The translations under genes were made by a program, and so were the position numbers. Below are positions 38,375-46,449 of a stretch of 64,000 nt of DNA, in pieces; the first letter of the stretch is position 1, and each line of letters opens with the position of its first letter. This stretch comes from GCA-2718815 sp963578105. Lineage in GTDB: Bacteria; Planctomycetota; Planctomycetia; Pirellulales; Pirellulaceae. The notes under the pieces are model-generated. The model made no database searches, was not told the DNA's origin, and saw only the letters and a list, made by a program, of their open reading frames with translations. Location: NCBI GenBank assembly GCA_963578105.1, contig CAUZBP010000018.1:1-64000 (forward strand), in the 5' to 3' direction.

Positions 38375-38454
38375 AAGGGCAATTCTAAGCGGACATGGCG
38401 ACAGGTAGAATGACCCCTGACCTCTCAAGAAAAGAATCGGTAGGAGCAATGAAT

Positions 38455-39084
38455 ATGGATGTTGCGATCATTGGTGCCGGGAGGGTCGGCACCACCCTGG
38501 GCTCCGCTTGGAAGTTGCAGGGACATCGGATCTTATTTGGCGTCAGAAATCCGCAAGACAGTAAATCAAGCAAGCTTGTCGCGGACGGATTCAACGTTGG
38601 TATTGCAGAAGAGGTAACTTCGCAGGCAGACGTAGTGACGCTGGCGACACCGTGGCGCGCGACAAAAAATGCCATCCAGTCGGCAGGAGACCTATCGGGA
38701 AAGGTGGTCATCGATTGTACGAATCCTTTGAAGGGCAGCCTGGCAGGCCTGGATGTTCCCCAGAATACGTCCGGTGCGCAGCAGATCGCCGAATGGGCTC
38801 GAGGCGCTCGGGTTTACAAGGCATTCAATCAGACGGGAACCGAGAATATGGTCGCGCCGGTTTTCGGGTCGCAGCGTGCTGTGATGTTTGTTTGTGGCGA
38901 TGAGCCTGGCGGCAAAGAGATTGTGATGCAGTTGGTGTCAGATGTCGGTTTTGAGGCGGTGGATGCAGGAGGACTCGAGTCAGCCCGGAAGCTGGAAGAG
39001 TTGGCTTTGTTGTGGATTTACCTGGGTGCGAATCATCCAGACCTACGCCGGCAGTTCGCTTTCTCTATTCTGCGACGACGGTAA
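38455..39084 (+). CDS. NADPH-dependent F420 reductase-like dehydrogenase
   Basis: 209 residues. An N-terminal Rossmann fold with GAGRVGTTLG (about 7-16) binds NAD(P). The conserved core (VVIDCTNPL, VYKAFNQTG) follows the NpdG/F420-reductase family, which also includes non-F420 oxidoreductases. ATG 38455 is chosen since AGGAG at 38442-38446 then has an 8-base spacing; ATG 38449 is too close. Whether the organism makes F420 cannot be judged here, so the coenzyme is open. A structured element follows 31 bp after the stop. Confidence 0.85.
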   Translation: MDVAIIGAGRVGTTLGSAWKLQGHRILFGVRNPQDSKSSKLVADGFNVGIAEEVTSQADVVTLATPWRATKNAIQSAGDLSGKVVIDCTNPLKGSLAGLDVPQNTSGAQQIAEWARGARVYKAFNQTGTENMVAPVFGSQRAVMFVCGDEPGGKEIVMQLVSDVGFEAVDAGGLESARKLEELALLWIYLGANHPDLRRQFAFSILRRR

Positions 39085-39115
39085 TAGTTAATTGCAAACC
39101 TGTTCTTAAAGTTTC

Positions 39116-39197
39116 AAGCCCGTTGCCGGAGCGTGTCACTTGCTTGGCTACCTGTGTGCCATGTCTTCGGGAGGGGACCTTCCGAACCAACGGGCTT
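39116..39197 (+). ncRNA. Candidate structured RNA with closing stem and inner hairpins
   Basis: A perfect 10-bp closing stem, AAGCCCGTTG (39116-39125) with CAACGGGCTT (39188-39197), encloses 62 bases. Inside is a 9-bp hairpin, TTCGGGAGG (39166-39174) and CCTTCCGAA (39178-39186) with a GGA loop. Two weaker 4-bp hairpins are possible in between, giving a multi-branch shape. One G-U pair in the 9-bp stem is allowed only on the plus strand. A U-rich stretch (about 39206-39213) follows. It could be a small RNA, a 3' UTR element or an attenuator; no known family is recognised. Confidence 0.4.
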
Positions 39198-39338
39198 TAG
39201 CATAAATTGTTTTTAACGAGTGGGCTGAGCGCGGATGGGAAGCAAGCGACAGCAGAGAGAAGCATCCGGAGCAACCCATTTTTTCTCCGGTCCCCTTACC
39301 CGCTCCACGATCGGTAAATCAGGTTGTATTTCACAGAT

Positions 39339-39412
39339 GTCTCCGTAGCTCAATTGGATAGAGCGTCGGCCTCCGAAGCCGAAGGTTGCAGGTTCGAATC
39401 CTGCCGGGGATA
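39339..39412 (+). tRNA. tRNA-Arg (anticodon CCG)
   Basis: Complete cloverleaf of 74 bases. The acceptor stem 39339-39345 pairs with 39405-39411 (G-U at the first pair and at the fourth). D-stem GCTC/GAGC, anticodon stem TCGGC/GCCGA with loop CTCCGAA giving anticodon CCG (39373-39375), T-stem GCAGG/CCTGC with loop TTCGAAT, discriminator A at 39412. CCA is not encoded. It reads the arginine codon CGG. Confidence 0.95.
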
Positions 39413-39536
39413 CTTGCCCTGTTATGCTGGTTCGGGCGCATGGGGGCCGGTTGTGATGGCAGCGCGTTTCGCGGAGTGTCGCAACAGTCTCTAGCGGACT
39501 GCGGCCACACCTGCCGCAATGCTGGAAAAGGCGCAC

Positions 39537-39573
39537 AAAAAACGGCCACCCTGACAGATGCAGGGTGGCCGTT
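39537..39573 (-). terminator. Intrinsic terminator of the small membrane protein gene
   Basis: Perfect 13-bp inverted repeat, arms 39541-39553 (AACGGCCACCCTG) and 39561-39573, loop of 7. On the minus strand the stem is followed by a run of six T (39542-39537). It lies 32 bases after the stop of the minus-strand gene at 39605. Confidence 0.9.
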
Positions 39574-39604
39574 GCAGCTTACCTTCCGGTGTGAAACTGG
39601 TTCG

Positions 39605-39856
39605 CTAGATGTCGTTCTTCTTGTTGAAGATGTAAAGGATCAAGCCCAACGCGACCAAACCGACAACACCTTCGTTTCCGAGTGCTGAGATCAATCCTGT
39701 GATTCGCGATACGACACCAGCTGACCCGCCTAAAAATGGTACGGTGTCACCGAATAAAATCGCGGCAACAATGCTTAGGGCGACCAGCAACACGCCGATT
39801 TCCGTTAACGCTCGTACCCAATGTTTCGTGACTTCAATAAGAGTTGCGCTGTTCAT
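39605..39856 (-). CDS. Small two-helix membrane protein, unknown
   Basis: 83 residues. Two hydrophobic helices (about 17-36 and 62-78) are separated by a Gly/Ser-rich loop (DTVPFLGGSAGVVSR). The C-terminus is charged (FNKKNDI). A strong ribosome site AAGGGAGAAGGG (39861-39872) and a strong intrinsic terminator frame the gene, so it is a real single-gene transcript, probably well expressed. A perfect dyad lies about 66 bp upstream. No enzyme motif and no family recognised; it might be a small regulatory or stress membrane protein. Confidence 0.75.
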   Translation of the reverse strand: MNSATLIEVTKHWVRALTEIGVLLVALSIVAAILFGDTVPFLGGSAGVVSRITGLISALGNEGVVGLVALGLILYIFNKKNDI

Positions 39857-40277
39857 GAGTCCCTTCTCCCTTAGATCAAAATGGTTCCCCGGACTTTCTT
39901 TTTTCTGCCCACTTTCGACCTGAATTACATCCTTGTAATTCGTCCAGGAATCGGGTTTCTTTACTAGTAATATCGACGTCGTCGGATCGCACTCTTCAAC
40001 TGTTTTGAGTTCATGCGCACCTACAGACTATCCCGGTTCCACAGATTAACGACGATTTTGATCTATTGGGGAAATTCAGCCTCATAATGGCCACCGATGA
40101 GATATCTCCTATCGACATTCCTTCAATTTCGAAGCCGTGGTCTGAACTCGGAAATTTCGAGAGGCATGCTGGGATTGCTGCTAGCTGCCCGATGAATTGC
40201 CGGCTGTCGGTTTGCTGTGCGCAAACGAGAAGTCATCTTTGGCATGTGTCGCACAACCGGTGACGGTAAAATTCCAG
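39857..40277. other. Gene-free spacer with ribosome site and dyad of the small membrane gene
   Basis: 421 bases. The left 90 bases are the upstream region of the minus-strand small gene (ribosome site and dyad). In the remainder, up to the stop of the FGE-like gene, I see no structure. Confidence 0.55.
39922..39941. promoter_or_regulatory. Perfect 8-bp dyad, candidate operator
   Basis: Arms GAATTACA (39922-39929) and TGTAATTC (39934-39941) flank a 4-base centre. On the minus strand the second half contains TGTAAT, a possible -10 box, about 68 bases upstream of the small membrane protein start. The shape fits a repressor site over a promoter. Confidence 0.45.
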
Positions 40278-41321
40278 CTACGGATTCTCCGAAGAATAAT
40301 GAAACCTAACGGAGGCGTCAGGATCGGAAACGACGACCCGAAAGCCCGTATGGCTGCCACGATAATGAGGCGGCCCCCGGCCGCGAAAGGCACTCTGGCA
40401 ACCTTTAGGATAGTTGTGCCAGGAGGCTCCCCGCACCACACGAAGGCCCTGTTTGGTGGCCCTGATCCAGGCGCTTCCATCTGAGGGAGCACCATCGTAG
40501 TTGTCCCGCCAGACGTCTTCACACCACTCCCAAACATTGCCGATCATATCGTGCAGGCCGAATGGATTGGGGAGAAAATGACCCACCGGTGCCGCCACGG
40601 CGTATCCGTCGCTGGCCTCTTGCAAAGCGAAGTCCCACCCCCAGAGCGTGTGCGCCGTCCGGTCGGCCAGATTGGCCACGCGGCCTGCCTCGTCCATCCG
40701 GTCACCCCACCAGTTGATTGTCGTCGTGCCGGCCCGGCAGGCATACTCCCACTCGGACTCTGTCGGCAAGCGCGCAATTCGCCCCGTTCGCTCACTCAGC
40801 CAGCGACAAAATGCCTGGGCATCATCCCAGGAAACTCGAACCACCGGGAACCTGTCATCATTCAAATCCTGGCCTTTATATTTTCTGGAGTCGTGATCCG
40901 GTCGGAAGCAGCGATACTGCCCGTTGGTCACTTCGTACTTGCCCAGGTAAATGGCGTGGTCCAAGCGAACGAGATGGTGGGGCATCTGGTCACTGAACCA
41001 TTTTTCCCGAGCGCCGTATCTCTGTGTGAACCTCGCAAGCTGCGCCTGCTTGAGTTCCAGTGCGGCCTTGGTCACGTCGGAGGACCGGCTCCCCATGATG
41101 AACTCGCCCGGCGAGATACGGGCCAGCTTCATCGAGATCTCACCACCAAGGTCTAGCGTGGTTGGGTCGTGCCGGGCAGGCGACTGTTTCTCCTGGGCGA
41201 GAACCACCGGGTTCGTGTTGTTCAATCCTGCAGTGACGGCGTCAACCGCCAACAAGTTTCCCGGCAGATGGCAACCAATTAAGCCCAGTAGGACGCTTGC
41301 CCATCGATAACGGACGTTCAT
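40278..41321 (-). CDS. FGE/SUMF1-like (formylglycine-generating enzyme family) exported protein
   Basis: 347 residues from ATG 41321, which has AAGGA seven bases upstream. Sec signal at the N-terminus. The FGE-sulfatase fold is clear: ISPGEFIMGS, LPTESEWEYACRAGT, GLHDMIGNVWEWCEDVW and the closing RVVRGASW with GFRVV. True FGEs have two copper-binding Cys just after the GGSW motif; here that segment reads GASWHNYPKGC with only one Cys, so sulfatase maturation is doubtful and a related role (lectin-like or another oxidative enzyme of the SUMF1 superfamily) is more likely. A sulfatase gene lies about 2 kb away on the same strand beyond the sialidase. Confidence 0.8.
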   Translation of the reverse strand: MNVRYRWASVLLGLIGCHLPGNLLAVDAVTAGLNNTNPVVLAQEKQSPARHDPTTLDLGGEISMKLARISPGEFIMGSRSSDVTKAALELKQAQLARFTQRYGAREKWFSDQMPHHLVRLDHAIYLGKYEVTNGQYRCFRPDHDSRKYKGQDLNDDRFPVVRVSWDDAQAFCRWLSERTGRIARLPTESEWEYACRAGTTTINWWGDRMDEAGRVANLADRTAHTLWGWDFALQEASDGYAVAAPVGHFLPNPFGLHDMIGNVWEWCEDVWRDNYDGAPSDGSAWIRATKQGLRVVRGASWHNYPKGCQSAFRGRGPPHYRGSHTGFRVVVSDPDASVRFHYSSENP

Positions 41322-41922
41322 TTGCGTGTCCTTCAAACGTAATGCACGTAAATTTCAAACGATCAACCACGAAAGGCACGAGAAGAGACGAAAGCCGAGT
41401 TGATTTTCTGCATCGTCCCGTCCGCTTCAATCCTCCTCAGTGTCAACACTCGCACCATCGGGATGATAATGTTGATCCGGGTCAAGTAGAGGGATGCGGA
41501 CGGATCTGATCAGAGGCCTCTCAATTTTCTCTTGAAGCATGTTAAAAGATTTTAAGCCATCGACGCGTGGAATTCCATTCTCTTGCCAGACAAATCTTAC
41601 GCTGTGCGGGCAATTCGGTTCGCCTTTCTTCCGGGCACGCATTGAACTCTTCACGCGGACCAGAGGTCCTGGAAATGACAGACCTCGCCAGTGGCGTGGA
41701 AAGCAGCCAGATCTGGCTGATGGGTAGAAAGACAAGAACTTCGGTAGGCGGTAGGCACCGGGGAATTACAGCTTGTTAGAATGAGTTGCCTTGCAAACTC
41801 GAAGCCGTGTTCGACACAGTGCAAATGGGAAATCCAGGATCAGGTTTTCCGCTCAAATGATTCCCGGTTGTTTCAGAAATATTCGGGGGTTTCTCAGAGC
41901 GGGTGATTGTAGGAGAGGAATC
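41322..41922. other. Gene-free region upstream of the interrupted sialidase
   Basis: 601 bases. The only recognisable item is a degenerate GAAAGGCACGA / GAAGAGACGAAAG motif at about 41363-41394, resembling a common intergenic low-complexity repeat of environmental bacteria. A minus-strand frame (41427-41735) has no signature. The ribosome site AGGAGAGG (41911-41918) serves the sialidase. Confidence 0.5.
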
Positions 41923-43284
41923 ATGCATCGAAAAATTCACGACGGCAGTTCAGGTCCTCGGAAGTCCAGAGGACTTTTCGGTAAAGGGCTAACAGCGAAT
42001 GCTGTGTTCTTGCTGGTGTTCCCGCTGGCGGGTTCAGCGCGGACTGAGAAAACTCTCCATGTGACGACGCCTCAGGCCCCACACGTTTACGATCTCCAGC
42101 ACTCTACGATCCACCACGACAAGAGCTGGTATTGCGCTCATCCTCGGATGGTGACCTTCAAGTACTTTGGCGGAGGGGAGATTGTTGTGGGGCACAACCA
42201 CGCGCTCTGTACCTACCATGAAGACACAGACGCGGGCCGCGCTCTCAAGCTGTGGGGTTCGTGGCACGATCGCCGCACAGGCTATTACACCCGATCCAAA
42301 GTGCTGCTGCAACGTTCCCTGGATGGAGGGAGAACGTGGCCCGAAGAGCACGATGTGATCGTGTAGGACGAGGGCATCTCTTCGGCGGAGAAGCGCAATT
42401 TTCTTTACCACCAGGATGGCCCGCGTGAATCCTACGACATGTTCCGGCCGGAGTCTGTATTCTTCTTCGGCCAGGCATACCTTCCGAAGGTGCGTGACAT
42501 TATTCCCGTCTGTTTCGCTTTGCGTTCGCCGGACAAAGGGGCGACTTGGGAGAAAGTGCCGACGATCATTAAGCATCCCGACGGCGATAAAAATCCCAAC
42601 GGCGATTACATTTTTGTGCTTAGGAATTGTTATCCAGTTGTCCGCATGCCAGACAAGCGGACCTTGCTAGCGGTGGTGGTCGATGTCAAACCGGGTGGTG
42701 GTCCGATGGTCTATAGTAGTAGGGACCAGGGTGTTACCTGGAGCTTTCTCAGCCATGTGGCTGTTGACCGGTCCAGCCCCGGCCGGTTTACCTATGAGGG
42801 ACTGATGTTGCTGCCCAGCGGCGAATTACAGTGCTATTATCTACACATCTCCTCGGAGGATCAAAATGTGCAGGGCGTCAAGAACGCGATCTGTATGTCC
42901 GTATCCAAGGACGGGGGAAAGCATTGGTCCCAGAGCGTTCCGATCGTGGGCGATGGTCGAGAGTGCTGGAAGAACCCGGGTGGTCCTGGCGTTGACTATC
43001 GCTCGCCATGGCCCATTCGACTCAAGGATGGTCGCATCCTGGTGGTTTTCGGCCGGCGACGGATGCCGATGGGTATCGGAGGGGTTCTCAGTTCCGATGG
43101 AGGCAAGACCTGGAGCAAGGAATTTGTCATTCGAGATGACGCAAGTTCAGGGGATATAGGTTATCCCGTCGGTGCCCAGTTGGACGACGGTCGCATCTTT
43201 ACTGCCTACTACTATACCCTGCCTGACGGCAATAAATTTAACGGCACACGTTTCATCGCCAGCAGCAGCTTTCGCCTCAGATGA
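41923..43284 (+). pseudogene. Sialidase-like (BNR/Asp-box) gene interrupted by an in-frame TAG
   Basis: ATG 41923 has a good ribosome site (AGGAGAGG, 41911-41918) and an N-terminal signal-like segment (NAVFLLVFPLAGSA). Translation stops at TAG 42364-42366, codon 148. Past the stop the same frame continues without a frameshift for 305 residues to TGA at 43284. Both parts belong to one six-bladed sialidase propeller: Asp-boxes SLDGGRTWP before the stop, and SPDKGATWE, SRDQGVTWS, SKDGGKHWS and SSDGGKTWS after it. Read through, the product would be 453 residues, a normal exo-alpha-sialidase (GH33-like) length. One base change, a sequencing error, or amber read-through could explain it; a downstream restart at ATG 42439 lacks a ribosome site. 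Confidence 0.85.
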
Positions 43285-43355
43285 ACCACGTGCAGAGACA
43301 AGAGTGCAGTTGAGGACAGTAACCCTGCGTCACGTCAAAGATTTGGCCTGAGACT

Positions 43356-44891
43356 CTATGGCAAGGCTGCACGCCAACCCTGCTGTTGAAGTTCTCGCAG
43401 CCGGATCAAGGCGTCCTTGTAGACGGGCCGGCCGATCACGTTCGTGTTTTCCTGCGGATCACCAGCGTGGTCGTAAAGTTCCTCGTGGAGCAGTTCGTCG
43501 GTGGCGTGAACCCGCCAGGTCACGTAACGGTATCGCCTGGTGCGCACGGCGTTACCTCGGACTTCACCATGTTCGGGTACAAGATCACGTAAGAATTGAC
43601 TGAACACTGCTTCCTTCCAGGGTAAATCCGGCTTGGCAAGCAGTGGTTTGAAGCTGGTACCCTCGACATGCGCCGGGACAGGCAAACCGGCCAATTCGCA
43701 CAACGTCGGATAAAGATCCACGGATTCGACCAGGGCGGAAGTGGATTGGCCCGCCATCTGGTTGCGCGGGTCGACGACGATCAATGGAACGCGCGTGTCG
43801 ATTTCGTAATTAGTTTTCTTGCCCCAACTTCCATGCTCGCCGAGCTTGAAACCGTGGTCAGACCAGAAGACAACGACTGTATTGTCTGCCAGACCCAAAC
43901 GGTTTATTTCTGTCATCAGGCGTCCGACTTGGGCATCGACGAAACTGACGGCAGCCAGGTAGCCGTGTACGAGTCGACGACGGTCTGCTTCCGCCAGTTC
44001 GCCTTCCCAGGGTTGGGGGACCTCCGCGAAGTCGCAGTGGTAGCGTAGTTCGTGCATCGTGTTCATGGCGACACGAGGCGCTCCGTCAGGTAGAAACGGA
44101 TTCTTCGCCTCCGGCAGACTGTCGCGGTCATAAAGGTCCCAGTACTTCCGCGGCGCATTGAACGGCAAGTGCGGGTTGACGTAGCCGACCGTCATGAAAA
44201 ATGGTTGTCTCTGCTTGGCGACGCGTCGCAATGTAGCGAGCGCGGCGTTGGTCATCGCGCCTTCGTGGCGCAAATGGTCTGGAACATCAGCATCACACGT
44301 GGTCGGTGGACGGAGATTCTTGATAATCTCGTCAGGACGACCTTCTCCGCGGAGACGTTCTCGCACCTGTTCTAAAAAATCCCACTGTTGGTGCGTCCAG
44401 TACTTGATCGGTGTTTTGGAAACTCGATGTGGCTCGCTCCATGACTGGGGATCTGGAAACTTCAGGTGGTAGACCTTTCCCCGTCCCACGGTGTGATATC
44501 CGTGGGCCATGAAGTGCTCTGGTAGAGTGGTCACAGCGGGGACGTTGTTACGGAAGGGGGTTGCAAGCCGCCAAACTCCGGAGGTGTCCGGGCGCAATCC
44601 CGTCATCATGGCAACTCGCGAAGGATTGCATGCTGCGACTTGGACATAGGACCGGTCGAAACGCATGCCGCGGCGGCAGAGGGCGTCGATGTTCGGGCTG
44701 ACTGCGGTTGTGTCTCCGTAGCTTCCCAGCGAACAGCGCAGGTCGTCAACCACAATCAGTAGCACGTTCGGGTGTTCAGCACCTCGTGGAACCTGCTTCA
44801 CTTCGGCGACATGGTCATCTTGCGAACAAGCGGACAGGAAGGCGCAGCAGCTCAAGAGCAAACCTAACGCCACACGTTGCGTTTCAGCCAT
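43356..44891 (-). CDS. Sulfatase lipoprotein (iduronate-2-sulfatase-like)
   Basis: 511 residues from ATG 44891 (ATG 44903 is also possible). Lipoprotein signal with lipobox LSAC (Cys22). Type I sulfatase: metal-binding Asp49-Asp50 (LLIVVDDLR), Cys88-NPSR-VAMMTG with the formylglycine Cys in C-x-P-S-R, and the second metal site FWSDHGFKLGEHGSWGK. It would hydrolyse sulfate esters of polysaccharides in the periplasm or at the surface. Maturation needs an FGE or anSME enzyme elsewhere; the nearby FGE-like protein lacks one expected Cys. It lies convergent to the interrupted sialidase, suggesting a shared sulfated or sialylated glycan substrate. Confidence 0.93.
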   Translation of the reverse strand: MAETQRVALGLLLSCCAFLSACSQDDHVAEVKQVPRGAEHPNVLLIVVDDLRCSLGSYGDTTAVSPNIDALCRRGMRFDRSYVQVAACNPSRVAMMTGLRPDTSGVWRLATPFRNNVPAVTTLPEHFMAHGYHTVGRGKVYHLKFPDPQSWSEPHRVSKTPIKYWTHQQWDFLEQVRERLRGEGRPDEIIKNLRPPTTCDADVPDHLRHEGAMTNAALATLRRVAKQRQPFFMTVGYVNPHLPFNAPRKYWDLYDRDSLPEAKNPFLPDGAPRVAMNTMHELRYHCDFAEVPQPWEGELAEADRRRLVHGYLAAVSFVDAQVGRLMTEINRLGLADNTVVVFWSDHGFKLGEHGSWGKKTNYEIDTRVPLIVVDPRNQMAGQSTSALVESVDLYPTLCELAGLPVPAHVEGTSFKPLLAKPDLPWKEAVFSQFLRDLVPEHGEVRGNAVRTRRYRYVTWRVHATDELLHEELYDHAGDPQENTNVIGRPVYKDALIRLRELQQQGWRAALP

Positions 44892-45016
44892 CGGCCCTCT
44901 CATTAGGTAGTTTGCAAGTCTTGGTTGGGATTATAGCTTTCGGGCGGATTGAGCGTCAATGAAATCAGTCAAGGATGTTGGAAATCGAATGACTCTCTGT
45001 AGTTGTTGGTCCGGAC

Positions 45017-46435
45017 CTAGCTTACCAATGGGGTCAGAATCCTGGCGTCATATTCGTCGGTGAGTCGTTCGTTACGACCGTGCGAATCATAGGTCAAGTC
45101 ACGATGATGGAGTCCAAGCTGATGCAGGATGGTGGCGTGCAGGTCGGAGACTTTCACAGGGTCTTTGACCGCGTAATACCCTAAGTCATCGGTCGCCCCG
45201 TATGCCTGCCCGCCGCGGATTCCTCCTCCTGCCAGCCAGAGGCTAAAGCCCTGCTTGTGGTGGTCACGCCCGTTACCACCCTGGCTGACCGGTGTACGGC
45301 CGAACTCTCCGCCCCAAACGACCAGAGTACTTTCGAAAAGGCCGCGGCGTTTAAGATCTTGCAGCAACGCGGCAGTCGGCTGGTCGGTTTCCAGGCAGCA
45401 CTGCTTTGTTCGATTGGCATTGTCTTGGTGCGTATCCCACATCTGCCCACGGATCATTACCTGTACAAACCGCACGCCATGTTCGACAAGCCGCCGGGCC
45501 AACAAAAGTCGTGTTCCGTAGCTCGCGGTCTGCTCGTTGTCGAGGCCATATAATTGGTGTGTTTCCCGGGTTTCCTTTGAAAAGTCAAACGCCGCGGTGG
45601 CAGACACTTGCATACGACCAGCCAGTTCGTAGCTGGCAATGCGAGCTTGAAGTTCTGAGGCGATGCCCGGGTGGGAGTCCTTGTGTTTTGCGTTCAATGT
45701 TTGCAGAAGATCGAGTCGTAATCGCTGCACTGGATCAGAGACACCAGAACTTGGATTTAAATGCATGACCGGTGTGCCCGAGTGACGGAAGTGTACGCCC
45801 TGGTAACGCGGCGGCAGAAATCCTGCAGACCAATTGCGCATTCCATCAACTGGCAATTGTGAATCATTTCGGAGCACGACGTATTCAGGCAGGTTGCTGT
45901 TTTCGGATCCCAGGGCGTAACTTACCCAGGCACCGATCGTCGGGCGACCCGAGACGGTTCGCCCGGTATGCATCATCCAGAGGGCCTGTTCATGATTGTT
46001 GTGCTCCGTGTACATCGAACGGATCACGGCAATGTCGTCCGCATGCCGGGCCGTGTGTGGAATGATCTCCGAATACTCGACACCACATTGCCCCGCAGGT
46101 CGAAACTTGAAGGGCGTGCCCATCAGCCCGCCATGCTGGCTGATCTGCACCAGATCTTTAAAGGATTCGGGCATCGGTTTGCCGTCGTGCTTGTTCAGTG
46201 TCGGCTTGGGATCGAACAGATCCATATGGCTCGGACCGCCATGTTGGAACAACTGAATGACAGCACGGGCCTTACCGGGATAATGGGATCGGCGGACCAT
46301 TTCAGCCGTAGAACTTTCATTGAGCAACAGCGAACTCAACGCGATTCCGGTGATACCGCTGATCGTGTGGCGGAAAAGTTCGCGTCGAGAGATCAGACTC
46401 CCGAGATCAAGCTGATCATAGTTATGGCACGGCAT
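45017..46435 (-). CDS. DUF1501 protein with Tat signal
   Basis: 472 residues. N-terminal SRRELFRHTISGITGIAL is a twin-arginine leader. DUF1501 belongs to the alkaline-phosphatase/sulfatase-like superfamily. Visible features are LFQHGGPSHMDLFDPKP, SMYTEHNNHEQALWMMHTG, a DTHQDN metal-ligand-like motif and VWGGEFGRTP with GRDHH near the end. In planctomycetes DUF1501 genes are nearly always paired with DUF1549/DUF1553 genes, as here: the partner ends 14 bp upstream. Exported; the activity is unproven, perhaps ester hydrolysis in polysaccharide use. Confidence 0.93.
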   Translation of the reverse strand: MPCHNYDQLDLGSLISRRELFRHTISGITGIALSSLLLNESSTAEMVRRSHYPGKARAVIQLFQHGGPSHMDLFDPKPTLNKHDGKPMPESFKDLVQISQHGGLMGTPFKFRPAGQCGVEYSEIIPHTARHADDIAVIRSMYTEHNNHEQALWMMHTGRTVSGRPTIGAWVSYALGSENSNLPEYVVLRNDSQLPVDGMRNWSAGFLPPRYQGVHFRHSGTPVMHLNPSSGVSDPVQRLRLDLLQTLNAKHKDSHPGIASELQARIASYELAGRMQVSATAAFDFSKETRETHQLYGLDNEQTASYGTRLLLARRLVEHGVRFVQVMIRGQMWDTHQDNANRTKQCCLETDQPTAALLQDLKRRGLFESTLVVWGGEFGRTPVSQGGNGRDHHKQGFSLWLAGGGIRGGQAYGATDDLGYYAVKDPVKVSDLHATILHQLGLHHRDLTYDSHGRNERLTDEYDARILTPLVS

Positions 46436-46449
46436 GGAAGGTTTCTCAT

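Noticed and set aside
41427..41735. Minus-strand ORF of 102 residues before the sialidase
   Set aside because: No recognisable domain, no ribosome site and low-complexity flanks; not supported as a gene.
42364..42366. Pyrrolysine codon in the sialidase
   Set aside because: No pylT, pylS or pylBCD is visible, and sialidases are not known to use it; kept only as one possible explanation to test.
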